From the NCBI GenBank assembly GCA_030824555.1, contig JAVBXK010000016.1:1-64000 (forward strand): DNA of 64,000 nt, written 5' to 3'. The stretch's first letter is position 1. Each line of letters opens with the position of its first letter. The notes under the pieces were generated by a model. That model ran no database searches. It worked only from the letters and a program-made list of their open reading frames with translations, and was not told the origin of the DNA. The position numbers were made by a program, and so were the translations under genes. Of the stretch, positions 34,948-44,079 are shown in pieces. The stretch is from a bacterium (GTDB lineage: Bacteria > Pseudomonadota > Gammaproteobacteria > Burkholderiales > Burkholderiaceae_C).

Positions 34948-36486
34948 ATGAAGCTGAGCATCAAACTGCCCCTGGCATTCGCAGCCGTGCTGACCTTGAC
35001 CATGGTGGCGGGCATTGCGGGTCTGTTCAAACAAAAGGCATCCATCGACGTCATCACTACCGGTCCGGTGGAAGCCTATGTGCACCTGGTGCACAAGGCG
35101 CGCGAAGCTGAAAGCAACTTCAAAACGCAGGTTCAGGAGTGGAAAAACACCCTGCTGCGTGGCAGCAAACCCGAGGACCTGGACCGCTACTGGGCAGCCT
35201 TCCAGAAGCAGGAAACCGCCGTGGTCAACGGCGCAGACGACATCATCAAATCGCTGGAGGCAGCAAACGCCCCAACCGAACTGAAAACCACGGCCCAAAC
35301 GTTTCTGGCCGCCCACAAAACCATGTCAGCGGGCTACCGCAAGGGGTTTGAAGCGTTCAAGGCATCCGGCTTTGATCACCAGGCGGGCGATGCCGCAGTG
35401 AAGGGCCTGGACCGGGATGCCACCCAGTTGCTGACACAGCTTGTGACCGCCATGGCAAAGGCCAGTGACACCATCGAGAGAGAGGCCATCGCCACAGCCA
35501 ACACCGCCTTCAAAGTGAGCTTGGCGGCCATGCTGGCCAGTGTGGCGTTGGGCTTTGGCATTGCTGTGTGGATCAGCCGCGACACAGCGAAACACCTGAC
35601 AGCCGCTGTGGACACGGCCAACACCGTTGCCAGAGGTGACCTGACCAGCCGCGTGACGGTAGATGGCAATGACGAAATAGCCGAGCTGCGCCGGGCGTTG
35701 GGCACCATGCAGTCCGGTTTGACCACCATGGTCAAACAAGTGCTGGGCAATGCCGCCCAGCTGTCAGCCGCCAGCACCGAGATTGCGCACGGCAACCTGG
35801 ACCTGAGCGAACGCACCGAATCCCAGGCCAGCGCCTTGCAGCAGCAGGCAGCCTCCATGGACGAGTTGAGTGCCACGGTCAGCCACAACGCACAGAACGC
35901 ATCCACTGCCAACCGCATGGCCACCGAGGCCAGCGAAGTCGCAGCCGAAGGCGGCAGGGTGGTGTCGGAGGTGGTGGCCACCATGCGGGGCATTTCAGAA
36001 AGCTCACACAAGATTGGTGACATCATTGGCGTGATCGACAGCATTGCCTTCCAGACCAACATCCTGGCCTTGAACGCGGCTGTCGAAGCTGCCCGGGCCG
36101 GGGAACAGGGCCGTGGCTTTGCCGTGGTGGCATCTGAAGTGCGTAACCTGGCGGGGCGCAGTGCTGCCGCTGCGCAGGAAATCAAAGCGCTGATTTCAGC
36201 CAGTCTCCATCAGGTGGAAACAGGCGGCAAACTGGTCGACGCGGCTGGCGACAAAATGTCTGGCGTGGTGAAAGCCATTCAGCAGGTCACCTCCATTGTC
36301 AGCAGCATCGACACCGCCAGCGCCGAACAAAGTGCCGGTGTGGCGCAAGTGGGGCAGGCCATCACACAGCTTGACCAGACCACGCAACAAAACGCGGCAC
36401 TGGTGGAAGAAATGTCCGCTGCGGCCGAGAAGCTGAAAGATCAGGCGGCCGAGCTGGTCAAGGCCATGGCCATGTTCAAGATCTGA
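34948..36486 (+). CDS. Methyl-accepting chemotaxis protein
   Basis: 512 aa. First membrane segment at residues 6-28, a periplasmic four-helix ligand domain of about 160 residues, second membrane segment ([19 protein letters not shown]), HAMP, and a signalling domain with the hairpin tip [38 protein letters not shown]. Class 36H-type receptor; no C-terminal CheR-binding pentapeptide. The ATG at 34948 follows CTGGAGACC; an upstream in-frame ATG is less likely. Its last codons overlap the end of the opposite-strand DTW gene by 11 bases. Ligand unknown. Confidence 0.92.
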   Translation: MKLSIKLPLAFAAVLTLTMVAGIAGLFKQKASIDVITTGPVEAYVHLVHKAREAESNFKTQVQEWKNTLLRGSKPEDLDRYWAAFQKQETAVVNGADDIIKSLEAANAPTELKTTAQTFLAAHKTMSAGYRKGFEAFKASGFDHQAGDAAVKGLDRDATQLLTQLVTAMAKASDTIEREAIATANTAFKVSLAAMLASVALGFGIAVWISRDTAKHLTAAVDTANTVARGDLTSRVTVDGNDEIAELRRALGTMQSGLTTMVKQVLGNAAQLSAASTEIAHGNLDLSERTESQASALQQQAASMDELSATVSHNAQNASTANRMATEASEVAAEGGRVVSEVVATMRGISESSHKIGDIIGVIDSIAFQTNILALNAAVEAARAGEQGRGFAVVASEVRNLAGRSAAAAQEIKALISASLHQVETGGKLVDAAGDKMSGVVKAIQQVTSIVSSIDTASAEQSAGVAQVGQAITQLDQTTQQNAALVEEMSAAAEKLKDQAAELVKAMAMFKI

Positions 36487-37363
36487 CACTCGGCCTGAGC
36501 GTCAGCGCCGTCAACCGTGCGTGCACAGCGTCATCCGGCAGCAGTGGCAATTGCTGCTTGGCACGCAGGTAGTGGTGGGTGAACACGTCCAGGTACGCCT
36601 CCAGCGTTTGCGCCGCGTGCACCTCGCCTGCAAGCTCCAGGCACAGCGCGGCCACCTCGGATGTGCAGAAATGGTCGTCACGCGTGGAGCGGCGCAACCG
36701 GTAGCGTGACAGTTGCTCGGGCTGCAAACTCAGCACAGGCAAACCGTTCAGGTATGGGCTTTTGCGGAATATCTTGCGTGCCTCGGACCATGTGGCGTCC
36801 AGCAGCACAAACAGCGGGCGTTTGGAAGGGTGTTTGGGTGGGCATTCGGGCGTGCCCGAAGCCCACGCAGATGCGGGCGGCGCACCGCATAAAGTGCCGG
36901 GCGGCGCGGAGGCTGAGGCTGAGGCTGAGGCTGAGGCTGAGGCTGAGGCAGCAGCATCGGCCAGCAGCCCGCTGACCACCCGCTCCGCCGCCGCATATTC
37001 CCCCGGAAACACCACATACGGTTGCCACTGTGGGTCGGCCAGCAGCGCCAGCAGAGCCGGGTCTGCCGCCGTGCGCGCCCAACCGAATGCAAGCGTGTCG
37101 GGCACCACATCGGCAATCAGCCAGCCCGTGTTGCTGGGTTTGAGCGGCTCGATGTCGGCCATGACGAGACAAAACCCTGCACGGGTGGTCAACACCGGCC
37201 GCAAGGCACACATGCAATGGCTGGGCAGCAGGCGGCAACCCTCGCACCGCTCCCCCTTGCTGCCGCCACGGGCCAGAAACGGTTTGGTGCTGCGCGCCAG
37301 GCGCTCGGCGCGCAGGCGCGAAACGGCGTGGGGGTGCGCGTTGGTGACGGTGTTGACATGCAT
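36476..37363 (-). CDS. DTW-domain protein (tRNA acp3U transferase type)
   Basis: 295 aa. Zinc-like Cys motif [13 protein letters not shown] near residue 41-53, [12 protein letters not shown], and the DATW form of the DTW motif in [19 protein letters not shown]. Members such as TapT transfer the aminocarboxypropyl group of SAM to tRNA uridine. Between two conserved blocks there is a low-complexity insert [15 protein letters not shown] encoded by a six-base tandem repeat (36909-36950). The insert lies where the family normally has a short loop. Convergent with the chemoreceptor gene, overlapping it by 11 bases. Start at the ATG at 37363. Confidence 0.85.
   Translation of the reverse strand: MHVNTVTNAHPHAVSRLRAERLARSTKPFLARGGSKGERCEGCRLLPSHCMCALRPVLTTRAGFCLVMADIEPLKPSNTGWLIADVVPDTLAFGWARTAADPALLALLADPQWQPYVVFPGEYAAAERVVSGLLADAAASASASASASASASAPPGTLCGAPPASAWASGTPECPPKHPSKRPLFVLLDATWSEARKIFRKSPYLNGLPVLSLQPEQLSRYRLRRSTRDDHFCTSEVAALCLELAGEVHAAQTLEAYLDVFTHHYLRAKQQLPLLPDDAVHARLTALTLRPSVRS
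36909..36950. repeat. GAGGCT hexanucleotide tandem repeat (7 units)
   Basis: Six perfect GAGGCT units and a seventh GAGGCA. On the coding (minus) strand they encode alternating Ala-Ser. Changes in copy number would keep the frame but alter the loop length of the DTW protein. Confidence 0.9.
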
Positions 37364-37466
37364 ACCGGTGAGCCTACTCCAGGCTGCAAAAGCAGACCTC
37401 ACCGGGTTTGTGCGCGGCCTGAATGCTGCTGCACGACCACGGCCGCATCAGATGCCCATTCCCCCA

Positions 37467-37901
37467 TCAGGGCCAAGCCAACGCCACGCCCATGGCCGCC
37501 GCCGCCAGCACGCCCAGCAGCACCACAGCTCCCACTTTGTGTTGCAGCTGGTCGGTGGCTTCAAACTGCGGCCACTCATTCCGTTGTGCGTGGTGCCAAC
37601 GCTTGAACACCAGCCACACGCAATGCACATTGGCCAGCACTGCCACCATGGCTACAGCCACCTTCCACAGCAACAAACCGGTGTGCGGCGACATGCCCCA
37701 CAACAGCCCGCCCGTCAGCACCACGGCAACGAAGGCGGGCACCTCCACCCACACATCCACGCGCCAGTGCAAGGCGGCCAGGGTGCGCTCGGCATCGCGC
37801 CCTTTGCCCAGCAGGGCGCGCTCGAACAGCGCCTCCGTCAGCACGCAACCCAGCCACAGGCCTGCGCACAGCAGGTGGCTGATGAGGACAACGGTTTTCA
37901 T
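37467..37901 (-). CDS. Small inner-membrane protein
   Basis: 144 aa with four hydrophobic segments and His residues in the first (VVLISHLLCAGLWLG) and in the loop after the third. The pattern resembles small DUF2269/CopD-like membrane proteins that may bind haem or copper, but no family can be assigned safely. It starts inside the stop of the methyltransferase gene (ATGA overlap), so it belongs to the TetR-methyltransferase operon. The start is the ATG at 37901. Confidence 0.7.
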   Translation of the reverse strand: MKTVVLISHLLCAGLWLGCVLTEALFERALLGKGRDAERTLAALHWRVDVWVEVPAFVAVVLTGGLLWGMSPHTGLLLWKVAVAMVAVLANVHCVWLVFKRWHHAQRNEWPQFEATDQLQHKVGAVVLLGVLAAAAMGVALAWP

Positions 37902-39037
37902 GGCAACTCCCCCACCGCAGCGACAGCAGGCCGCAGCAGCAGAATGCTGCCCAGGCTCTGCAAACCCACCACTTCCTGCAGCACCAGCCCGGCACGGGTC
38001 GCCAGCAACCGCCATTGGGTCAACGTCCGTTCCCGACCCTGGGTGCCCATGAACATCTGCATGTCAAACGCCGCACTGGCGTAATCGGCCCGGTGTTCCG
38101 GCACCACCAGTTCCATCACGGCCACAGCAGCACCCGTGCCTGCACAGGCGCTGGCCACATGGCGCAGCACGCACACGGCATCTTCGTCCCCCATGCCATG
38201 CAGCACCGCGCTCAGCAAATAGATGTCTCCTTTGCCCTGGGCTGCAGGCACCCCCTCCATCAGGTCACCCGCCAGGAAGCGCAGGCGCTGGGCCATTTGA
38301 GGCGGTGCCTGGACCTGCCAATCGGCCTGCGCAGCGGCGACCACGGTCGGGCGGTCGAACACCAGTGCCTGCATGTGCGGATGGTGGCGCAGGATGGCCT
38401 GCGCCTTGCTGCCACGCGAGCCCCCGACATCGATCACGCGGTCAAAGCGGGACCAATCGAAATCCGTCGCGAAATGTGGGCCTGTCAACGCCTCCACACT
38501 GTCCATGGCGTGGGCAAACAAGGCGTCGAAGCCGGGATGCTGATTCATGTACCCGTACAAATTTTCACCATGGCTGCACTCGAACGGCACCTCGCCCGTG
38601 CGCACCCCCTGCGCCAGCGTCTGGAACCAGGGTGTCGCCATTTCCGGGCTGTTGTGCATGAGCACCATGTCCCGCACGCACTGCGGGTGGTCGGTTCGCA
38701 AATGGGCTGACAACCGGTTGTTGCTGAACCAGTGTGGCCGGTCTTCATGAAACACCCCCATGGCAGCCAGCATGCGCAGCAAACGGTACAGCGGGTCGGG
38801 CTGCACGCCCAGCTGGCGGGCCAGGTCGTCCGTGTCCATGGATGCATCGCCCAGCACCGTGGCCACGTCCAGCTGGGCGGCCACGCACAGCACACGCGAT
38901 TGCCAGAACGCCGACCCCATCTGGATCAGCCGGAACGGCGCGGGCGTGAGCCGGTTGGGCAGCGCCTGCAGCCAGCTGCCGAACGCCATCAGCCTTGAAA
39001 AGCGGCGCACCGCGCCTGCGTTGCGCTGGCAAGTCAT
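37898..39037 (-). CDS. SAM-dependent O-methyltransferase (Methyltransf_2)
   Basis: 379 aa. N-terminal dimerisation domain with a winged helix (DTDDLARQLGVQPDPLYRLLRML) and a C-terminal Rossmann domain with the SAM motif VIDVGGSRGSKAQAIL near residue 205. The fold is that of plant-type and hydroxyneurosporene or acetylserotonin O-methyltransferases, so the substrate is probably a small hydroxylated compound. It overlaps both neighbours by four bases (ATGA), in an operon of TetR regulator, methyltransferase and membrane protein. The catalytic His usually seen near LLSAVLHGMGDEDA is present. Confidence 0.85.
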   Translation of the reverse strand: MTCQRNAGAVRRFSRLMAFGSWLQALPNRLTPAPFRLIQMGSAFWQSRVLCVAAQLDVATVLGDASMDTDDLARQLGVQPDPLYRLLRMLAAMGVFHEDRPHWFSNNRLSAHLRTDHPQCVRDMVLMHNSPEMATPWFQTLAQGVRTGEVPFECSHGENLYGYMNQHPGFDALFAHAMDSVEALTGPHFATDFDWSRFDRVIDVGGSRGSKAQAILRHHPHMQALVFDRPTVVAAAQADWQVQAPPQMAQRLRFLAGDLMEGVPAAQGKGDIYLLSAVLHGMGDEDAVCVLRHVASACAGTGAAVAVMELVVPEHRADYASAAFDMQMFMGTQGRERTLTQWRLLATRAGLVLQEVVGLQSLGSILLLRPAVAAVGELP

Positions 39038-39675
39038 GGCTGCGCCTTGGCCAGCGAGGCCGAAGGTTGCAAGGCCAGCCCCACCGCAAACAACTGGCCG
39101 TGCAGGCTGGCCAGGCGGTCGAGGAAATCGGCATCCATGGGCCGTTCCATTTGCTCTTCAAAAATGTCTTTCAACAGCATGGGCATCATGGCCAGGCTGA
39201 CGAAGGCGATGCGCACCATGTCAGGGTCCAGCGCCGGGGCGAACTGGCCCGCCGCCTTCAGCTCGGCCACCTTGCGCGCACCGCGTGTGCGACCGCGCTC
39301 CAGCAACTGCTGGATGAAACGCCGCCCCGGCCCCTGGTTGAGCGCCAGCACCTTCAAAATCAGGCGCGGGAACGCGGGCTGCTGACCCATGGTGTCGTAA
39401 TACAGCTTGAAAAAGGCCTTGAACCCGTCTGCCGTGTTGAGCAGGGCGCCGTCCAGCACAGCCAGCAGGGGTTGCAGGGTTTCGCGGATCATTTCCTCGT
39501 ACAACCCCTCTTTGTTGCCAAAGTAGTAGCGGATCATGGCCACGTTGGCATCCGCTTTTTCAGCAATCAGGCGGGTGCTGACCTTGTGGTAGTCGTCGGC
39601 CAAAAAGCTGTCGAGCGCGGCCTTCAGGAGGCGCTCGCGCACGGAATCAGGGGCTGACCCTGGAGGGGTGTTCAT
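39034..39675 (-). CDS. TetR-family regulator
   Basis: 213 aa. N-terminal helix-turn-helix (RERLLKAALDSFLADDYHKVSTRLIAEKADANVAMIRYYFGNKEGLY) is typical; the rest is a helical ligand-binding domain. First gene of the operon with the methyltransferase and a membrane protein, so it probably represses its own operon. The palindrome at 39747-39772, 72 bases upstream, is a plausible operator. The ATG at 39675 (MNTPPG) is used rather than an upstream in-frame codon. Confidence 0.9.
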   Translation of the reverse strand: MNTPPGSAPDSVRERLLKAALDSFLADDYHKVSTRLIAEKADANVAMIRYYFGNKEGLYEEMIRETLQPLLAVLDGALLNTADGFKAFFKLYYDTMGQQPAFPRLILKVLALNQGPGRRFIQQLLERGRTRGARKVAELKAAGQFAPALDPDMVRIAFVSLAMMPMLLKDIFEEQMERPMDADFLDRLASLHGQLFAVGLALQPSASLAKAQP

Positions 39676-39986
39676 GCTGACATCTCCACTTCGTTTCATG
39701 ACGAAGGCAGGTTATCAGCGGGTGTGGTGGCCGTGGGGAACTGTCGTCAATCAATACAGGGGAGTTGATTGAACACACGGCAGGCCTGCCAGCACCGTTG
39801 CTTCACCAAATGAAGCAAAAAATGTGAGCATCTCTCGCTTATTTTGAAAGCATTGATGGCATTTTCATGCAATGAAAATGACTGAAAAAAATGAAGCTTC
39901 AGACCATGTGCGCATCCGAAGTCGAGAGGCGGCAGCCGGGGCCTGCTTGGGTGCTGGCGCGGCGCTGCCGATCAATGTGGGGCGTT
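39676..39986. other. Intergenic stretch upstream of the TetR operon
   Basis: No gene supported; small frames overlap the chemoreceptor gene without coding character. It contains the operator candidate at 39747-39772 and an AT-rich part (39805-39895) with ATTTTCATGCAATGAAAATG, a short palindrome just after the end of the second chemoreceptor gene that may belong to its terminator. Confidence 0.4.
39747..39772. promoter_or_regulatory. Operator candidate of the TetR operon
   Basis: TCAATCAA (39747-39754) and TTGATTGA (39765-39772) are exact inverted repeats separated by ten bases, upstream of the tetR-type gene. Length and position suit a TetR dimer site. Confidence 0.5.
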
Positions 39987-41594
39987 TCAAGACGAGCCGT
40001 GAAGGCGCGCTTGCATGGGCCGAGGAGCCAGCGCTGCACCGGAGTGGCTCAGGCCACCAGAGCCGCTGACCTTGAACACGCTGACCACATCGGCCAAATG
40101 GTGAGCCTGGTCGCGCAGGCTTTCGGCGGCTGCGCTGCTTTCCTCTACCAACGCAGCGTTTTGCTGTGTCATCTGGTCAAGCTGGCTCACCGCAACGTTC
40201 ACCTGTGCAATGCCATTGCTCTGCTCGGCCGCAGCAGCGGTGATTTCGGCCATCACGTCGGTCACACGCTGCACGCTGGCCACGATTTCGTCCATGGTGC
40301 TGCCGGCACTTTGCACCAATTGGCTGCCGGTTTGCACCTTGTCCACGCTGGCGCTGATGAGGTCTTTGATTTCTTTGGCGGCCTGTGCGCTGCGCCCGGC
40401 CAGGTTACGTACCTCGGATGCCACCACCGCAAACCCACGGCCCTGGTCACCCGCCCTGGCTGCCTCGACAGCTGCGTTCAAGGCCAGGATGTTGGTCTGG
40501 AACGCAATGCTGTCGATCACGCCAATGATGTCGGCAATTTTCCGGCTGCTCTGGTTGATGTCATCCATGGTGGACACCACCTGGCTGACCACCGCACCGC
40601 CACGTTGAGCCACTTCGGTGGCCGTGGCTGCCAACTGGTTGGCCTGGGCGGCGGCATCGGCACTCTGGCGCACGGTGGCCGTGATTTCTTCCATGCTGCT
40701 GGCGGTTTGCTCCAGGTTGCTGGCGGCGGACTCGGTGCGGGCGGCCAGGTCCTGGTTGCCTGTGGCCACCTCGGTAGCGGCCACCTGGATGTTGTCGCTC
40801 ACCTGTCGCGTTTGTGAAATGACCTTCTCCAGCGCCTGGCGGGCCTGCTCCAGCGACTGCATCAACTGCCCCACTTCATCGTCGCTGTGCGACTTGATTT
40901 GTGCAATCAGGTCACCATGACCAATTTTTTCGGCGCTGGCCCTGGCATCGATCAGTGCATTCACCAGCGAACGGCCAAAACGCCAGGACACCACAATGGC
41001 CACCAGGATCGCCAGCAAAGTCATCACGGTCAACCATCTGTACAGGCTGGCAAACGCCTCTTCTATCTCTGTCTTGAGCTGATCCATTTCGGCTATTTGC
41101 CCATTGACCAATTCCTGCGCTGCAGCGATGTACTTGTCAGTTATCGGGACAAACTGGCTGTCCACCAACTGGGCTGCACCGACATCGTCACCGGCATCTT
41201 TCAACTTGTTGATTTGATCCCGAGTCGCGAGGTAGGCTGTTCGCACCTCCCCCATTTTGTCTGCCAGCTTTTGGGCTGCTGGGCGCGTCGTCGCATCAAG
41301 AAAAGCTTTTTGGGTTTTGGTCGTATCCGACGTCACTGCGGCCATCGGCTCTTTGAAAAACAACAACATGTCTTTGCCCGGAGAGCGTGCCACTGCCAGT
41401 GACCGAGCCGAGTTTTGCCTGATGTTTGCCAGCCATTGGTTCGCCAATTGAAGCTTCAGCGCTTCTTCCTTGATCGCACTCACATCCGCCCGCGCATGCT
41501 CAATCTTCGTGACCGTGATGCCGATCACGCACAGAAAAACCGCAATGACCAACACAAAGCCAGCGTACAACCGGGCGCGGAATGTGAATTTCAT
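39987..41594 (-). CDS. Methyl-accepting chemotaxis protein
   Basis: 535 aa. Membrane segment at residues 8-28, a periplasmic helical-bundle ligand domain (4HB_MCP type) to about 185, second membrane segment ([18 protein letters not shown]), HAMP and the conserved signalling tip [39 protein letters not shown] terminus is basic and lacks a CheR pentapeptide. Its signalling tip is almost the same as in the receptor at 34948-36486, but the ligand domains differ. Single-gene unit. Ligand unknown. Confidence 0.92.
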   Translation of the reverse strand: MKFTFRARLYAGFVLVIAVFLCVIGITVTKIEHARADVSAIKEEALKLQLANQWLANIRQNSARSLAVARSPGKDMLLFFKEPMAAVTSDTTKTQKAFLDATTRPAAQKLADKMGEVRTAYLATRDQINKLKDAGDDVGAAQLVDSQFVPITDKYIAAAQELVNGQIAEMDQLKTEIEEAFASLYRWLTVMTLLAILVAIVVSWRFGRSLVNALIDARASAEKIGHGDLIAQIKSHSDDEVGQLMQSLEQARQALEKVISQTRQVSDNIQVAATEVATGNQDLAARTESAASNLEQTASSMEEITATVRQSADAAAQANQLAATATEVAQRGGAVVSQVVSTMDDINQSSRKIADIIGVIDSIAFQTNILALNAAVEAARAGDQGRGFAVVASEVRNLAGRSAQAAKEIKDLISASVDKVQTGSQLVQSAGSTMDEIVASVQRVTDVMAEITAAAAEQSNGIAQVNVAVSQLDQMTQQNAALVEESSAAAESLRDQAHHLADVVSVFKVSGSGGLSHSGAALAPRPMQARLHGSS

Positions 41595-41758
41595 GATTAT
41601 TCTTCTGCGGCGAAAGGGATGAAGGCAACGTAACGTGCCTTTACGCCACCCACGCTACGCCTGACCCGTCCTGTTCTCCATAGGGGCTTGCCCTGATGGT
41701 CCAGGGCATCCCCCGAGTTGCCACTCGCGTACAACAGGTTTGTTGTGGTGTGCGGCGC

Positions 41759-43267
41759 TCAGAACGCCCAGGTCCCCATCACGTAAGCCTGCTTCTGCAC
41801 GGGCAACTGCCGTACCACGGCGGAGGCGGGCCCGCCGTTCACGCGCACACCACCTTCCAGCTTCACGCGGTCGCCTTGCCACACCAGGCTGGCAGTCACC
41901 ATGCGGCCACCGTCTGCGGGGTGGTACAGCACGTCCAGCGCGGGTTGCCAGGCTTCGTGCGTCCAGCTCAGGCGGGCGTAGAGGTTCTGGCGGTGCAGGC
42001 TGCCCGTGGTGGCCGCACTGAAGGCGCTGCCTTGCCACGCCAGGTTGCCCGCCACGGCACCGGCAGGGGCACCCAGGGTGCGCCACGCGGGCAGGCCCTG
42101 GTTGCGGGCGGCCCATTGCTTCCACTGCGTTTTGGACAAAGCCGCGCCGTCGTACCAGGCTTCAGCCAGCAGGCTGAGCTGGCTTTCGTTGGTCCAGGTG
42201 CCGCCCACCAGCACTTGTTGCCCTGCCCCGTTCAACGCGGTCTGCCAAGGGTTGCTGGTGCGCAGCGCCGTGCCGGGCGGGGCGGCAGACGCGGTGTCGG
42301 CCACAGCCAAGGCATCCACATGCGCAAAGTGCCGGGCCGATGCATGCAGTTCCAGCGCATCGCTGGCCACCCAAGACACCGCAGCCCCCACGCTGCCACC
42401 TGTGCGCCGCCCCCAGCGGGCGAAGCCGTGCCAGTCGGCATCGCCTGCGCGCCGGTACACGCGGGCGGCCAGCGCGGGCTCGCCCCCTGATTGGCCGATC
42501 CCCGTCAACGCCTTGGACCGTCCGGGGTTGACCCACACCAGGCTCCAGGCCGTGTCGGCATCAAACTGTTCCAACATGAGCAGTGGCCGCCCCGTCAGCG
42601 TGACCGGTGCCAGGCCGCGCCTGACTTCCTGCTGCACCACGTCGTTCGGGCGAAACGCGTAGCCCACGTCCCAGCTGACCACTTTTTTTCCCACGCTCCA
42701 TTGCCAGCTTGACAAGCCAGTTGCCTGACTCTGCCCTGGCTGCTGCGTCAGCTGTGCCGCCTGTTGCAAGTCCTGCGGTTGCGCACCCTGCCCGCTCCGT
42801 TGCGCACCACCGGCTGTGGCACGGTGGACCGTGTCAAAACTACCCGACGCGACTGCTTCGTTCACCCAGCCCGTGGTGTGGCCTGGCCCACCTTCGGGCC
42901 GCTGGCCTTGCAGCGTGGCGGTGGCGTTCAGCGCCACCTGGCCCACCTTGGCGGCGGCACGCCATTCGGCTTGCAAGGTGGCGGCCGATGGCTCCGTGGC
43001 AACCATGCCAGGCACCAGCGCATTGGCCTGCGCCAGCGGCCCCAACTGGCCAGCTTGCTTGCCGACCCAGGCGCTGCGCAGGTGGCCAGAGATGTCGATG
43101 TTTTGCGCCTGCACGGCACCGGCAGAAAAAAGCGCCCCCGCCACAGCCGTGAACACAAGGAATTTCCGTGGCGAGCGGCCCAAGGCTGGTTCGATGCGCA
43201 CAGCCGCACACCCAGACGGCGAGCACAGCAGGACCGAGAGCGGGCCGCGAAGCGGATCAGCACTCAT
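41759..43267 (-). CDS. Outer-membrane beta-barrel-like protein, last gene of ABC operon
   Basis: 502 aa. An N-terminal hydrophobic segment ending GAVQAQ near residue 55 acts as an unusually long signal peptide; the mature part begins NIDISGHLRSAWVG and has alternating hydrophobic residues and a C-terminal YVMGTWAF, the aromatic ending typical of outer-membrane barrels. I do not recognise the family. It starts two bases after the stop of the LolA-like gene, so it is translationally linked to an operon with an ABC transporter and a lipoprotein carrier-like protein. It may be the outer-membrane acceptor or partner in that pathway. Confidence 0.7.
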   Translation of the reverse strand: MSADPLRGPLSVLLCSPSGCAAVRIEPALGRSPRKFLVFTAVAGALFSAGAVQAQNIDISGHLRSAWVGKQAGQLGPLAQANALVPGMVATEPSAATLQAEWRAAAKVGQVALNATATLQGQRPEGGPGHTTGWVNEAVASGSFDTVHRATAGGAQRSGQGAQPQDLQQAAQLTQQPGQSQATGLSSWQWSVGKKVVSWDVGYAFRPNDVVQQEVRRGLAPVTLTGRPLLMLEQFDADTAWSLVWVNPGRSKALTGIGQSGGEPALAARVYRRAGDADWHGFARWGRRTGGSVGAAVSWVASDALELHASARHFAHVDALAVADTASAAPPGTALRTSNPWQTALNGAGQQVLVGGTWTNESQLSLLAEAWYDGAALSKTQWKQWAARNQGLPAWRTLGAPAGAVAGNLAWQGSAFSAATTGSLHRQNLYARLSWTHEAWQPALDVLYHPADGGRMVTASLVWQGDRVKLEGGVRVNGGPASAVVRQLPVQKQAYVMGTWAF

Positions 43268-43269
43268 GT

Positions 43270-44064
43270 TCACTCCAGAGCAGGGTTGCGGGCCAGGAAC
43301 ATCGGGTTCAGCCATTCGGCTGGCACCGTGCGTTCCTTGCGGCCCAGGTAGCTGACGCGTGTGACCTTCTGGTTGCCCAGTTGGTCAATCAGCAGCATGT
43401 CGCTCACCAGCGCGCCCACACCGGGTTTGTCCAAAACGAAGTGGGCCTGCTTGGCCAGCTTGTCAGACTGCACATACAGGTCAGCCCGAACAGGCTCGTG
43501 CCGCTGCTTGCCCACCCACAACTCGATGCGCTGGTAGGTCACGCCTTTGCGGCTGGCCTGCAACGATATGTGATAGCAATGTTTCGTTGCTGATAAAGCG
43601 ACAGATGCCAATTTTTCTTGTTTTTCCGGATTGACCGCACACGCCTCTTCGCCCACCAGCGTGGCGGCGTAGTCGCCCGACCAGCTGAGCGTGGCGATGT
43701 CGCCGGTGGACGCATCGCCCAGCAGCTTTTGCATGGGCGTGATGCGCACCGGGCGCTGGCTGTTGGGCAGCAGCAGCCAGAAGTCGTCGCCCAGCATCAG
43801 CACTTTCTGGCCTTTTTCGGCGGGGCTTTGCATCAGCACCAGCGACTGGCGCTGGCCTTGCGCAAACACGGTGTAACGGCGCTCCTTGTTCAGGGTGCCG
43901 TCGGCGTGGAACAGCTGAATCTGTGTGTCCACCTGCAGGTTGTCTGCGGTCATGCGGTAGTGGTCGGCATCTTTGACCAGGGCGGCCACGTCTTGCGCCT
44001 GGGCGGTCATGGACATGACGCAAGCCGTGCAGGCTGCAGCCAGAATAGAAATGGAATGGTTCAT
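43270..44064 (-). CDS. Outer-membrane lipoprotein-sorting (LolA-like) protein
   Basis: 264 aa, signal peptide ending AQAQ near residue 24. The body (QVDTQIQLFHADGTLNKERRYTVF, MLGDDFWLLLPNSQRPVRITP) matches the LolA-like family PF17131, periplasmic half-barrels that carry lipids or lipoproteins. Residues about 148-165 (EKLASVALSATKHCYHIS) include an in-frame copy of the interspersed repeat. Gene order ATPase-permease-LolA-like-barrel suggests a dedicated Lol-type route from inner to outer membrane. Cargo unknown. Confidence 0.8.
   Translation of the reverse strand: MNHSISILAAACTACVMSMTAQAQDVAALVKDADHYRMTADNLQVDTQIQLFHADGTLNKERRYTVFAQGQRQSLVLMQSPAEKGQKVLMLGDDFWLLLPNSQRPVRITPMQKLLGDASTGDIATLSWSGDYAATLVGEEACAVNPEKQEKLASVALSATKHCYHISLQASRKGVTYQRIELWVGKQRHEPVRADLYVQSDKLAKQAHFVLDKPGVGALVSDMLLIDQLGNQKVTRVSYLGRKERTVPAEWLNPMFLARNPALE
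43565..43622. repeat. Interspersed repeat copy inside the LolA-like gene
   Basis: TGATAGCAATGTTTCGTTGC then GATAAAGCGACAGATGCCAATTTTTCTTG. The second part is the same element as at 17084-17110 in mutS, but here it is read from the opposite strand, so the encoded residues differ. Frame is kept. Confidence 0.7.
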
Positions 44065-44079
44065 GGCAGTTCCTTTTGC

